Positions 52,876-62,743 of a DNA stretch of 64,000 nucleotides are shown here, in pieces; within the stretch, counting starts at the first letter, position 1; each line of letters opens with the position of its first letter. This stretch comes from Maribacter algicola. Its GTDB lineage: Bacteria > Bacteroidota > Bacteroidia > Flavobacteriales > Flavobacteriaceae. The notes under the pieces are model-generated. The model searched no databases. It had not been told where the DNA came from and saw only the letters and a program-made list of their open reading frames with translations. Position numbers and translations under genes: made by a program. The stretch is from contig NZ_QUSX01000001.1 of NCBI RefSeq assembly GCF_003933245.1, positions 930,001 to 994,000 on the forward strand, given 5' to 3'.

Positions 52876-54072
52876 ATGAAAAATCTAAAGAAAACATTTA
52901 GGTGGTTTGGACCCGATTTTGGAGTATCGTTAGCGGATATAAGGCAATTGGGCGTACAAGGAATAGTTGCGGCCTGCCAGGAAGTACCGTTGGGAGAGAT
53001 ATGGCCCAAAGACACCATTGGGGCACTTAAAGCTCAAATAGAAAACCATGGTATGGAATGGTCCGTTGTTGAAAGTGTGAATGTGCATACGGCCATCAAG
53101 TACGGACTCAAGGAAAGGGACCTGTATATATCCAATTATATAGAAACCTTGAAAAATTTGGCGTCCCATGGTATCTATAACGTTTGCTACAATTTTATGC
53201 AGCTCATCGACTGGACCCGCACCGATTTAGATTATATATTGCCAACAGGAGCATCGGCCCTTCGATATAGTCCAATTTCGGCAGCGGCATTTGACCTTTT
53301 TATTTTGGAACGCGAAGGAGCCCAAGAGTCGTACTCCAAAGAGGAATATTTAGAGGCCAAGGCCTATTATGAAACCTTGTCCGATTCCGGAAAAAAGAAC
53401 TTAAAAGCAGCCATTCTGGCTGGTATGCCAGGATCCAGAAAAGAAATAGATTTAACCGAATTTAAAAAGAACCACACCACCGTACTTGGTATAAAAAAGG
53501 AATCACTTCAGGAAAACCTGTCCTATTTTCTAAACGCGGTGATTTCAGAGGCTGAAAAGTTGGGCGTACGCATGGCCATACATCCAGACGACCCTCCATT
53601 TTCCGTTTTTGGGGTCCCCAGAATCGTTTCCAATTATGACGATATTAAGTTTTTGTTGGAATGTTGTCCTTCCCCCAGCAACGGGCTAACTTTTTGTTCA
53701 GGTTCTTTGGGTGCATCGGAAAACAATGACTTGGTGAAGATTATCGAGGATTTTGGGGATAAGATTCATTTTATACATCTTCGCAATGTATCCCGAAACC
53801 AAGATGGCAGTTTTTACGAGGCCGATCATCTAAGTGGTTCCGTACCTATGGAAAAGGTCATGAAGGCCATCGTACAACAGCAACAAAAACGGCACACGGA
53901 ACAAAATGGCGTGGTGGACATACCCATGAGACCAGATCATGGACATGTTTTGCTGGATGACAAAAAACGGCAACAGGAGTTTTACTCAGGTTACTCCCTC
54001 ATTGGTAGGGCCATGGGACTTGCCCAACTTTCCGGGTTGGAAATGGGTGTACGGGAAAGCTTGGTCGTCTAA
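52876..54072 (+). CDS. uxuA: Mannonate dehydratase
   Basis: 398 residues of the TIM-barrel UxuA family: NVCYNFMQLIDWTRTDL, LRYSPISAAAFDLFILEREGA, MAIHPDDPPFSVFG, GLTFCSGSLGA, HFIHLRNVSR and RPDHGH give the metal and substrate positions. Reaction: D-mannonate to KDG plus water, Fe2+/Mn2+ dependent. Length equals E. coli UxuA. Completes the glucuronate arm. Confidence 0.95.
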   Translation: MKNLKKTFRWFGPDFGVSLADIRQLGVQGIVAACQEVPLGEIWPKDTIGALKAQIENHGMEWSVVESVNVHTAIKYGLKERDLYISNYIETLKNLASHGIYNVCYNFMQLIDWTRTDLDYILPTGASALRYSPISAAAFDLFILEREGAQESYSKEEYLEAKAYYETLSDSGKKNLKAAILAGMPGSRKEIDLTEFKKNHTTVLGIKKESLQENLSYFLNAVISEAEKLGVRMAIHPDDPPFSVFGVPRIVSNYDDIKFLLECCPSPSNGLTFCSGSLGASENNDLVKIIEDFGDKIHFIHLRNVSRNQDGSFYEADHLSGSVPMEKVMKAIVQQQQKRHTEQNGVVDIPMRPDHGHVLLDDKKRQQEFYSGYSLIGRAMGLAQLSGLEMGVRESLVV

Positions 54073-54083
54073 AAAACTTAATA

Positions 54084-55088
54084 TTGATTCGTAAAATTCA
54101 CAATATCGCCTTGAAAGGAATACGCACAAAAATTTTGTGGGTATGTACTTTGCTTTTGTTGCAATCCTGTGCTCTGGAAAATAACACCAAGGTGCTTTAT
54201 TTTGCCCATTCCCTTCCTGTTACACATCCCGTACACAGGGCCATTATGGACATGAAAGAATCCTTGGCGCAAAAATCAGGTGGGCATCTACAAATAAAGG
54301 TCTTTCCAGATGGACAACTTGGAACAGAGCGTGAAGTTTTGGAGCTCTTACAAATTGGGAGTATTTCCATGACAAAGGTAAGCGCAGCTTCCCTTTCCAA
54401 CTTCGCCCCGGACTATCAGTTAACCAGTATTCCCTATTTATTTAGAGACAGCGAACATCTGTTCAAGGTACTGGAAGGTGAAATTGGGAAGGAACTATTA
54501 ATGAGCAGTTCGGAATTTTTACTACGTGGCCTATGTTTCTATGATGCCGGGTCCCGAAGCTTTTATGCAAAGAACCAACAAATAGAAAGCCCAGCGGATT
54601 TAGAGGGGATGAAAATCAGGACCATGAACGACCAAATGTCCGTTGATATGGTAAACACCCTTGGCGGTTCCGCAACCCCCATGGCCTATGGCGAACTCTA
54701 TACCGCCCTACAGCAAAACGTGGTTGATGGAGCGGAAAACAACATTCCATCCTTTGTTACCAGCAACCATTACGAGGTCTGTAAATTCTATTCGTTCGAT
54801 GAGCATACCATGGTTCCGGATGTGGTAGTAATAGGTACGCGTTTTTGGGACACCTTGGATAACAAGGAAAAAGTTTGGCTACAGGAAGCAGCCAATGAAA
54901 GTGTGGAAAATCAAAAAAAATATTGGAAGGAAACAGTAGCAGAAAATATGAAGGTCCTAAAAGAGGCCAATGTTGAATTCCTGTATCCGGACAAATCAGA
55001 ATTTTCAAAAATTGCCGCCCCGATTATGGAGAAAATGATGGAAGACGAAAAGATGAAAGCTCTAATCGAAAAAATACGGTCAGAATAA
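54084..55088 (+). CDS. dctP: TRAP transporter substrate-binding protein (DctP family), lipoprotein
   Basis: 334 residues. No ATG precedes the signal sequence; TTG at 54084 (or TTG 54111) is the start. Signal: KGIRTKILWVCTLLLLQSC, lipobox LQSC. Mature part: HPVHRAIMDMKESLAQKSGGHL, VFPDGQLGTEREVLELLQIG, RGLCFYDAGSRSFYAKN, MKIRTMNDQMSVDMVNTLGG (conserved Arg contacting the carboxylate) and QQNVVDGAENN. It binds an organic acid, by context glucuronate or galacturonate, in the periplasm and is lipid-anchored, which is less usual for DctP. It overlaps dctQ by 1 base. Confidence 0.92.
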   Translation: MIRKIHNIALKGIRTKILWVCTLLLLQSCALENNTKVLYFAHSLPVTHPVHRAIMDMKESLAQKSGGHLQIKVFPDGQLGTEREVLELLQIGSISMTKVSAASLSNFAPDYQLTSIPYLFRDSEHLFKVLEGEIGKELLMSSSEFLLRGLCFYDAGSRSFYAKNQQIESPADLEGMKIRTMNDQMSVDMVNTLGGSATPMAYGELYTALQQNVVDGAENNIPSFVTSNHYEVCKFYSFDEHTMVPDVVVIGTRFWDTLDNKEKVWLQEAANESVENQKKYWKETVAENMKVLKEANVEFLYPDKSEFSKIAAPIMEKMMEDEKMKALIEKIRSE

Positions 55089-55561
55089 TGCATAAATTAT
55101 ATACTCTGCTCAACAAAATAATCGAGGCCCTTTTGGTGATCATTTTCGGTTTACTCGTCATAGACGTAGTTTGGCAAGTGGTATCCCGTTATGTCGTAGG
55201 CCAATCAAGTTCCTTTACGGAGGAATTCGCACGCTTTTCATTGATTTGGCTCACAGTACTTGGAGCTGCCTATATCAACGGGCAGCAAGAAGGTCACCTT
55301 TCCATGGATTTTTTACTATTAAAATTGCCGGAGACCAAACGAAAAAGTAGACAAAAAGTAATCCAAATAGCAATGGCCATTTTTGCATTGGTGGTTATGG
55401 TCATTGGCGGTGGCAATTTGGTCTATACCACGCTTCGATTGGGCCAAACCTCCTCTGCCCTGCATCTACCACTGGGTTACGTATATAGTATTGTGCCCTT
55501 ATGTGGTCTTATTATTATGTTCTTTTCATGGTACAACGTTAAACAACTAAATAGTAAGTAA
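55088..55561 (+). CDS. dctQ: TRAP transporter small permease (DctQ)
   Basis: 157 residues with four hydrophobic helices and the DctQ signature EEFARFSLIWLTVLGAAY followed by GHLSMDF. Inner-membrane subunit bridging DctM and the binding protein. TAATG overlap with dctP; the dctM start follows directly. Confidence 0.92.
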   Translation: MHKLYTLLNKIIEALLVIIFGLLVIDVVWQVVSRYVVGQSSSFTEEFARFSLIWLTVLGAAYINGQQEGHLSMDFLLLKLPETKRKSRQKVIQIAMAIFALVVMVIGGGNLVYTTLRLGQTSSALHLPLGYVYSIVPLCGLIIMFFSWYNVKQLNSK

Positions 55562-56872
55562 ATGAGTATAGAGCTTATAAGTGTTTTGGTCCTTTTTTTA
55601 AGTTTTGCCATTTTATTGCTCTACGGGGTACCCGTAGCCTACTCCATAGGAATTTCCACTACTCTGGTACTTGTTATCAATATGGCCTTTAACCCTTCTG
55701 TAACCACGGTGGCCCAGCGTATGACCACCGGTATCGATAATTTCGCCCTGCTCGCTATCCCATTTTTCATTCTGGCTGGTGAACTCATGAACCGTGGAGG
55801 GGTGGCCAATAGGCTTATTGCTTTGGCCAAATCCCTAATAGGCAGTCTTCCTGGAGGACTGGCATATGTAAACATCATTTCCGCCATGTTGTTCGGGGCC
55901 ATTTCAGGGTCGGCCATAGCTGCGGCCTCGGCCATTGGTAGTACCCTAACGGACAAAATGGAAAAAGAAGGATATCCCAGGCAATTTAGTGCTGCCGTAA
56001 ACATTAGTTCATCCACTACGGGCCTATTGATACCTCCCAGTAACGTACTCATCATTTTTGCCTTGGCAAGTGGGGGAACGGCCTCCGTGGCCGCCCTTTT
56101 TGTGGCAGGTTATATTCCTGGTATTTTGGTGGGCCTTGCACTTATGGTCATGGTCTTTTTTTATGCTAAAAAGAAGAAGTTACCCAAGGCCGATAGGGTT
56201 GGCTTTAAACAACTTTTTATTGATTTTAAGGAAGCCTTTCTCAGCCTTACGCTTTTGGTTATTGTGGTTGGAGGAATCGTTGCCGGTATTTTTACAGCGA
56301 CTGAGGCTGCGGCAATTGCCGTTGTTTATGCCGCTTTTTTAGGTTTCCTCAACAAGGAACTGCATATTAGGGATTTTAGGGGCATTTTGTTGAAAAGTGC
56401 CAAAACTACGGCCATCGTCATGTTCTTGATTGCCACTTCCATGGCCATGTCCTGGGTATTTTCCTTTGAGGGCATACCCCAATTGCTTACAGGAATCATG
56501 GTCGATTCCGTAAGTAACCCCATATTGATTTTCTTGCTCATCAACTTAATACTACTTATTGTAGGAACTTTTATGGATATGACCCCAGCGGTTCTCATTT
56601 TTACCCCTATTTTCCTTCCCGTTGCCATAGCACTAGGGATGCATCCCGTTCAGTTCGGTATGGTAATCGTATTGAATTTGTGTATTGGCGTTTGTACCCC
56701 TCCGGTGGGTACTTTACTTTTTGTGGGCAGTGGCGTGGCCCAAGTGCCTGTTGGCAAGGTTATTAAACCCCTATTACCCCTTTTATTGGCCATGGTTTTT
56801 GTACTATTTTTAATTACGTATTTTTCAGGAATATCATTGTGGTTACCCCAATTTTTTGGGTTGATAGATTAG
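55562..56872 (+). CDS. dctM: TRAP transporter large permease (DctM)
   Basis: 436 residues, about 12 helices: AIPFFILAGELMNRGG, AMLFGAISGSAIAAASAIGS, PSNVLIIFALASGGTASVAALFVAGYIPG, FTATEAAAIAVVYA and PVGTLLFVGSGVA are the DctM signatures. Na+-driven import of a uronate, with DctP and DctQ. It follows dctQ with no gap. Confidence 0.94.
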   Translation: MSIELISVLVLFLSFAILLLYGVPVAYSIGISTTLVLVINMAFNPSVTTVAQRMTTGIDNFALLAIPFFILAGELMNRGGVANRLIALAKSLIGSLPGGLAYVNIISAMLFGAISGSAIAAASAIGSTLTDKMEKEGYPRQFSAAVNISSSTTGLLIPPSNVLIIFALASGGTASVAALFVAGYIPGILVGLALMVMVFFYAKKKKLPKADRVGFKQLFIDFKEAFLSLTLLVIVVGGIVAGIFTATEAAAIAVVYAAFLGFLNKELHIRDFRGILLKSAKTTAIVMFLIATSMAMSWVFSFEGIPQLLTGIMVDSVSNPILIFLLINLILLIVGTFMDMTPAVLIFTPIFLPVAIALGMHPVQFGMVIVLNLCIGVCTPPVGTLLFVGSGVAQVPVGKVIKPLLPLLLAMVFVLFLITYFSGISLWLPQFFGLID

Positions 56873-56885
56873 AAATGATACTACA

Positions 56886-59153
56886 ATGATTTCCCCAAAC
56901 AATTTTTTATTCATGAAGTTTGTATTTGTTCCCATAACTATTGCCTTTGTTTTTCTTTGCTCTTGTAAACCTTCTTATGAAGAAACCGAAATACCTTTGG
57001 ATACCTATACCTTGGAAGAAGGTTTTACTTTAAAGGTCTTGGCATCGGAACCACTCCTCAAGGCTCCCGTGGCCATGGATTTTGACGATAAGGGCAGAAT
57101 GTGGGTAGCACAGATGCCCGGTTACATGAACGATATGCAGGGCTCCGCCGAAAACGATCCCGTGGGAAGTATTCGTATTATCGAAGATTTAGATCATGAC
57201 GGTATTGCAGACCATGCAAAAATTTTCTTGGACAGCCTGGTCATGCCTAGGGCATTGGCCCATGTCTATGGCGGTTTGCTCTATGCGGAACCTCCTTATT
57301 TATGGTTCGTGGAAATCAAAGACGACAAACCCGCGAATCCAGTCTTGGTGGACTCTCTTTATGCCGTAGAAGGTAACCCGGAGCATCAGCCCAATGGACT
57401 ACTTCTTAATGTGGACAATTGGATCTATAATGCCAAGTCCAATTTTAGATATCGGAGAAAAAACGGTGTATGGGAAAAGGAACCAACAACCTTTAGGGGG
57501 CAGTGGGGAATTTCAAAGGATAATTTTGGACGACTCTATTATAATGACAATTCAAGAATTTTACTAGGTGACTACGTTCTTCCCAATTCTTTGATAAGCA
57601 ATAAATATTCTGTGCCCAGTTCCAGCGTAGACAATCTTATTACCAGTGACCAACGCGTATATCCCCTTCATGCAACTTCAGTCAATAGAGGATATGCCAA
57701 GGGCGTATTGAATCAGGATAGCATATTGATCAATGCCACAGCAGCCTGCAGTCCACTTGTGTATAGAGGGGGTACTTTCAGTGATTCGTACGACCAAAAT
57801 GTTTTTGTTTGCTTGCCCGAAGGTAACTTGATAAAAAGAACAATCTTGAATTTCCAGGGCGATTCCATCACGGCAAGGCACGCGTGGAAGGATAAGGAGT
57901 TTTTGGCATCGACGGATGAAGGTTTTCGGCCAGTGTCCATCAAAAACGCCCCTGATGGCAGCATATATATTGTGGATATGCATAGGGGAATGATAGGCCA
58001 TCATGCCTACCTCAGTCCTTATTTGAAGAAAAAAACCAGCAAAACTAGGTTGGATACTATAACGGATTTTGGTAGAATCCTAAGGGTAAAGCGAGAAGGT
58101 ACCCCTAATCTTCCGCTTCCAGATTTTAAAACAACGAATGGCAAGGAACTTATTTCTTTGCTTTCCAGCGATATTGGATGGATTCGAGATAGGGCACAAC
58201 ACCATCTTATCCATAGGAAAACAGATGAACTCATTAGTGAAGTTAAGAACTACCTATTAAACAGTGCACATAGTTGGGGACCATTACATGCTTTGTATGT
58301 TCTTGAAGATTGGAACGAGCTTTCTTTTGAATTTCTAACCGAGGTAATAAAGAAAGGGCATCAAAATAGTATGGCCCATGCCTTGGTTCTAAGCAAGATG
58401 TATGTATCTGAAGAAAATAAGGATTTAGCTAAAGATATCTTGGATTACGTACTTGAAAAGGACGACATTACCTTGGATATTTATTTAAGCAGTATTCTAG
58501 GCGATTGGATCAAGTTGGATTCCACCAAATTTACAGAATCACTTTTGACCGTTTTAAATAGACATCCGGAAAATCCAATCGTTCTGGAAGCATTGGTCAG
58601 TGGTTTGGATGGTATAGAAAGTGGGTTTATTGATAATCTGGACCTTGGGGAAAAAGAATTCTTTGCCTTTAAAGAAAGTATCCAAAACGCTATAGCCAAT
58701 GAGAATAACAACAAATTAAACCCCATATTTTCAGTAAAATCCTTAAATGAGGACAATAGAACAAGCGGTGCAAAGCTATTTTCCCAAATCTGTGCTTCTT
58801 GCCATGGAATAAATGGTCAGGGAATAGAAGGCTTGGCCCCGCCCTTGATCAATTCTGAACACGTTGATAGAACGGAGCGCTTGGCACTTATTATGCTTCA
58901 TGGACTTGAGGGGCCCATTCATGTGAACGGGCAGGAATACGATTTAAATTTGGCCATGCCCGGACTCATAAGAAATGAGGAAATAAGCGATAAGGACATT
59001 GCAGATTTAATAGCCTATGTTACCAACGCATTTTCACCAACTCCCAGGACACTTAAGGAGAAGCGTATTAATGAGCTGAGAAATATAAAATCCTCCTCTG
59101 GTACGGAGTTCACTGAGGACGAATTGTTACAATTTGATGTGGAGAAAAAGTAG
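56886..59153 (+). CDS. PVC-type haem-binding lipoprotein: beta-propeller plus C-terminal cytochrome c domain
   Basis: 755 residues (ATG 56913 is an alternative start and gives a tighter signal, MKFVFVPITIAFVFLCSC). Residues ~30-400 form a membrane-bound-dehydrogenase-type propeller (FTLKVLASEPLLKAPVAMDFDDKGRMWVA, and the DMHRGMIGHHAYLSPYL stretch). A helical region follows. The C-terminus is a cytochrome c with haem motif C636-A-S-C639-H640 and a likely axial Met in LAMPGLIRNEE. Electrons released by oxidising a sugar would pass to the haem. It is the last gene of the plus-strand set, 13 bp after dctM, which links it to uronate or glycoside oxidation. Confidence 0.85.
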   Translation: MISPNNFLFMKFVFVPITIAFVFLCSCKPSYEETEIPLDTYTLEEGFTLKVLASEPLLKAPVAMDFDDKGRMWVAQMPGYMNDMQGSAENDPVGSIRIIEDLDHDGIADHAKIFLDSLVMPRALAHVYGGLLYAEPPYLWFVEIKDDKPANPVLVDSLYAVEGNPEHQPNGLLLNVDNWIYNAKSNFRYRRKNGVWEKEPTTFRGQWGISKDNFGRLYYNDNSRILLGDYVLPNSLISNKYSVPSSSVDNLITSDQRVYPLHATSVNRGYAKGVLNQDSILINATAACSPLVYRGGTFSDSYDQNVFVCLPEGNLIKRTILNFQGDSITARHAWKDKEFLASTDEGFRPVSIKNAPDGSIYIVDMHRGMIGHHAYLSPYLKKKTSKTRLDTITDFGRILRVKREGTPNLPLPDFKTTNGKELISLLSSDIGWIRDRAQHHLIHRKTDELISEVKNYLLNSAHSWGPLHALYVLEDWNELSFEFLTEVIKKGHQNSMAHALVLSKMYVSEENKDLAKDILDYVLEKDDITLDIYLSSILGDWIKLDSTKFTESLLTVLNRHPENPIVLEALVSGLDGIESGFIDNLDLGEKEFFAFKESIQNAIANENNNKLNPIFSVKSLNEDNRTSGAKLFSQICASCHGINGQGIEGLAPPLINSEHVDRTERLALIMLHGLEGPIHVNGQEYDLNLAMPGLIRNEEISDKDIADLIAYVTNAFSPTPRTLKEKRINELRNIKSSSGTEFTEDELLQFDVEKK

Positions 59154-59287
59154 CCGTATCAAAATCAATAATATTTTATAAAAAATTACCTGGGCTTTTT
59201 CTGGTACTTCGTAGACCAAGATAGACTATTGGGTATATTCCTAGATTATAATAGGTTCGATTCTAATACGATAAAAATAATAGGGGA

Positions 59288-61795
59288 TTAAAAATTCAGT
59301 CGTACCATAACGTTCAAAGTGGTACCCAATGCAAAGCGCGTAATTTGGTTTGGGGAATTGTCTAGCCCTAGCCTATAATAGTCGTTTATGGCGTTTTCCT
59401 TGTTCAACACGTTCCATAAGGATGCACCAATTTTTGAATTAAGACCATGGATAAGTTTAATCTTGTAGATGGCGGACATATCTATTCGCAAATAATCCGG
59501 TAATCTGGTATTATTGGCATCATCAAAATTTATATCACCATCAACCACTTCATTGTTTAAAACGGGCACGGAGGTAGGTTTGCCGGTTCTATAGTTTATA
59601 CCGGCCGAAAAATCCAAAAAATCATTTGAATAGGTGGTGCCAAAAGTTACGGAGTGGGTATTGTCAAAGTTGCTGGGAAACCTGCTCTCTTCCAAGTTTT
59701 CAAAGTTGTAGTTGTTGACCATGTAGGAGTAACTGAGCCAACTACTAAAGTTGGAAACCTGTTTTCTTATGAGCATATCCAAACCAAGGACATCATAACT
59801 GCCCTGCTCCTTTCGGAATTCATACTTTGTGGTAAAACTTTGGCTCTGGGTGGTAATACCCTCCACTTCCTTCACATATCCCGTAGCATCTACCAGCCAA
59901 CCCGCTTTTGCAAATTGAAGTCCCAAAGAGCCCTGTTTGCTCCTTAAAATGGGTATACTGTCATTATCCGTCAATTGCCACCTTCTTCGTTCCACGCCTA
60001 GGAAATCGTTTTGAAAATTTACGATTTGGGAAACATTTTGGTGCTTCAATTCACCCAAAGCCTCCAAATGGAAATTGTTACCCAATTTCTTCCTTAAACT
60101 AATTCTGGGCTCAACCAAGAATTCATCAAATTTCCCATTATAGTTTAAACGGACTCCAGGGTTAAAGGTGAATCCCCCGTTGTTGTTACGATAACGACCC
60201 TGAAGAAAAACGGCATGTTCCAGAAGCACTTCAGAATCCCTTCTTAAAAACCTGGGGATATCAATATCGTTTTCATTAATAACTTCCGATTCTATTGCCT
60301 GGTAGCCCATGGTGCCCATAAAATTGTTCCATCTATAGGCCCCTTTTAGTCGTATACCTGTTTCCGATACCGTATTTACTTGTAAAAACCGTTGCCCCTG
60401 TAGCACATCTGAATTTATCCCTTGAAGTTTGTAATCTGTATTATAGGCATCTATGGTTGTTGAAAATGTATCGTTCCAAGTTCGCTCGTATCCCAAACCT
60501 ACCGCAACGCTGTTCTGTACCAGGCCACTGCCCCTTGTGACCGACTCCTGGTTCACGGAGGAGGTTTCATCAAAATCGAGGTTATTTCCAAAAACGATAA
60601 AATTGAGTCTAATACGGTCCTTTTCCGTTGGATGGTACAACCATCGTATCGAAGTATCGTAAAAATTAAATTCCTGATTGGAGTTTACCACGTTCTCCTC
60701 GTTATCCTCTATTTCCGTTTGTTGGATGACCCGATTGAAATACGTATCGTAAATCGATGTATTAAAAACATCGTTCAACGATCGTCTTGCCGCCAATTGT
60801 AAAGAAGACCTTTCTCCTACAGGAATATCCGCAAAAACATCGGCACTTATAAAATTCAATCCTAGACTTCCTTTAAATTGCTCCTGTAAATGCGAATCCG
60901 TGGTCATGTGGATACTCCCCGAAACACCATCGGTATACGAGGCGTCCGTACCATTCGTGACCACTTTTACCTCTTTTGTAATCTGTGGGTTGAAACTGGA
61001 TATAAGACCAAAAAAATGGCCGGATTGGTACATCTTGATGCCGTCCCAAAGAATCAGGTTTTGGTCGTGCGACCCTCCCCTAATATTTATATTGGATACC
61101 GTTTCATCCACACTTACCACGCCGGGCAGCGATTGCACGGCCTGTAGGACATCGGTTTCTATCAAACCGGGCAAAGCGGTAAAACTTGAAAAATTTATGG
61201 CGGTACTTCCATCTCCCTTTCTATCTATTCCCCGTACGAGGTACCCCTCCAGGACTACAGGATCTATTTGGGTGATTTCCTCGTTCATCTCAATGATCGG
61301 GCACGTACCCGTCGCAAAAGTTTCGGCCTTGGGCGTTAAGGTAACAAACCCCAAAAACCGAATCTCCACGATTTCATCAGGAGCACTTACGGTGATTTGA
61401 AAAGAACCATCGGCCTTACTTACCACACGCTCCGTGCTTGTCATAATGGTCGCTCCTTCCAGTGGTTCCCGGTAAAGCACATCCCTTAGATAACCACATA
61501 TCGTGTACGGTTTTGTTATGGTATATATGGAACTGCCCACCCGTGCAAACCGTAACCCCGTTTGTAATTGATAGGCCTGGAGATGTTTCCCCAAGGATGA
61601 GTTTGGGGACAATCTTTCCACAAATACGTTATCTAAAATATCGCTTTCGTAATTAAACTGCACCTGATACCTTTCCGATAAAGTCTCGAGGACTTCCTTG
61701 AGCAACTCTTTTTCTTGGTTCCCTTGTCCGTAGCTGGAGAAAGTTCCCAAAAAGAAAACGACGAGGGCAATATATGAAAGGCTATCTTTCCGCAT
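59288..61795 (-). CDS. TonB-dependent receptor with N-terminal STN signalling domain
   Basis: 835 residues. Signal peptide, then the STN-like domain (LKEVLETLSERYQVQFNYES), a CarboxypepD-like insert (TICGYLRDVLYREPLEGATI), a plug (NINIRGGSHDQNLILWDGIKMY) and a barrel ending MVRLNF. The STN domain contacts FecR in the periplasm to relay substrate binding. It starts 3 bp after the fecR stop. Substrate unknown, probably an iron complex or glycan. Its partner lipoprotein may be the divergent gene at 63405. Confidence 0.88.
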   Translation of the reverse strand: MRKDSLSYIALVVFFLGTFSSYGQGNQEKELLKEVLETLSERYQVQFNYESDILDNVFVERLSPNSSLGKHLQAYQLQTGLRFARVGSSIYTITKPYTICGYLRDVLYREPLEGATIMTSTERVVSKADGSFQITVSAPDEIVEIRFLGFVTLTPKAETFATGTCPIIEMNEEITQIDPVVLEGYLVRGIDRKGDGSTAINFSSFTALPGLIETDVLQAVQSLPGVVSVDETVSNINIRGGSHDQNLILWDGIKMYQSGHFFGLISSFNPQITKEVKVVTNGTDASYTDGVSGSIHMTTDSHLQEQFKGSLGLNFISADVFADIPVGERSSLQLAARRSLNDVFNTSIYDTYFNRVIQQTEIEDNEENVVNSNQEFNFYDTSIRWLYHPTEKDRIRLNFIVFGNNLDFDETSSVNQESVTRGSGLVQNSVAVGLGYERTWNDTFSTTIDAYNTDYKLQGINSDVLQGQRFLQVNTVSETGIRLKGAYRWNNFMGTMGYQAIESEVINENDIDIPRFLRRDSEVLLEHAVFLQGRYRNNNGGFTFNPGVRLNYNGKFDEFLVEPRISLRKKLGNNFHLEALGELKHQNVSQIVNFQNDFLGVERRRWQLTDNDSIPILRSKQGSLGLQFAKAGWLVDATGYVKEVEGITTQSQSFTTKYEFRKEQGSYDVLGLDMLIRKQVSNFSSWLSYSYMVNNYNFENLEESRFPSNFDNTHSVTFGTTYSNDFLDFSAGINYRTGKPTSVPVLNNEVVDGDINFDDANNTRLPDYLRIDMSAIYKIKLIHGLNSKIGASLWNVLNKENAINDYYRLGLDNSPNQITRFALGTTLNVMVRLNF

Positions 61796-61797
61796 TC

Positions 61798-62691
61798 CTA
61801 ATTAAGACCAAATTCTCGCCCGATCGATCTCTCATAGGTCAAATTCAGTGTTTTGGTGACGGCCTTTAACGCATTTTCCAAATTGTCCAACTCAAAGGCT
61901 CCCGTAAACTCCTTATCACTAACTATGGCCTCCGTTTCTATGCGTATATTGTAGTGGTCCTCAAGCGCTTTAAACACGATTTTGAAAGATGCATTTTCAA
62001 AAACCTTCATATTTTTAAGCCACTCCGGCTCTACAACGGAGACGGTGAAGGCTTCGACATTTCCATTGATTATCCTATAGGCATTTCCGGCAGGAAGCTC
62101 AATTTTATCAGTGCCATATAGTACCTGAACAAGACCTTCGTAACAAATGACACTAAACACTTCGTCAGATACCTGTACATTGAATTGGGTACCCATTACC
62201 CTAACAATCCCTTGCGCGGTTTGCACATCGAACTTTTTGCCTTTGGCCACCTTAAAAAAGGCCTCCCCGCTTAATGTTACGGTACGCTCATTGTCCCAAG
62301 TGTTTTCATTGAAACCGAGTTCTGATAGCTCGTTCAATGTTACCATGGAACTATCGGGCAACTCGATCAGTTCCTTCTGTGCCAATTGGGTCTCTATCAA
62401 ATTTTCTCCACTTTTAGTGTAAAAAACATAGAGCCCTAACCCCAAAACAAACACGGCGGCAATCCTCAACAGCCAATCTGAAACTCTTGTGGCGCTTGAT
62501 TTCCTAGCGACTAATTTTTGCTCCAATACCTGGAAACTGGGCAATTCAGAAGGATTTTGTCCCTTAAACCGCCTGCCTTCCATCTTGATTTCCTTGTAGA
62601 AAGCACTTTCCTCCAAAGCGTCGAAGGCCTTGGACTCTTCGGGGGTCAACTGATCGTCCAACCATTTTTTTATGAGGTATTCCTTTTCCAT
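61798..62691 (-). CDS. FecR family anti-sigma factor / sigma regulator
   Basis: 297 residues. N-terminal cytosolic part (KKWLDDQLTPEESKAFDALEES) that holds the sigma factor, one transmembrane helix (LLRIAAVFVLGLGLYVFY, near residues 80-97) and a periplasmic FecR domain (GEAFFKVAKGKKFDVQTAQGIVRVMGTQFNV) followed by a DUF4974-like C-terminal part (FKIVFKALEDHYNIRIE). It lies 52 bp downstream of the sigma gene, and a promoter-like motif sits in that gap. Confidence 0.9.
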   Translation of the reverse strand: MEKEYLIKKWLDDQLTPEESKAFDALEESAFYKEIKMEGRRFKGQNPSELPSFQVLEQKLVARKSSATRVSDWLLRIAAVFVLGLGLYVFYTKSGENLIETQLAQKELIELPDSSMVTLNELSELGFNENTWDNERTVTLSGEAFFKVAKGKKFDVQTAQGIVRVMGTQFNVQVSDEVFSVICYEGLVQVLYGTDKIELPAGNAYRIINGNVEAFTVSVVEPEWLKNMKVFENASFKIVFKALEDHYNIRIETEAIVSDKEFTGAFELDNLENALKAVTKTLNLTYERSIGREFGLN

Positions 62692-62709
62692 TCGATATAT
62701 CTATATACA

Positions 62710-62740
62710 ACTAAAACAACTTACACATAAAATGTCCCAT
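62710..62740 (-). promoter_or_regulatory. Bipartite motif upstream of fecR (ECF promoter candidate)
   Basis: On the minus strand, ATGGGACATT (62731-62740), 11 bp, then TTGTTTTAGT (62710-62719). The same two blocks with the same 11-bp spacing occur at 63325-63355 ahead of the divergent lipoprotein gene. The motif lies between sigma and fecR and is probably a promoter element. Confidence 0.5.
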
Positions 62741-62743
62741 AAA

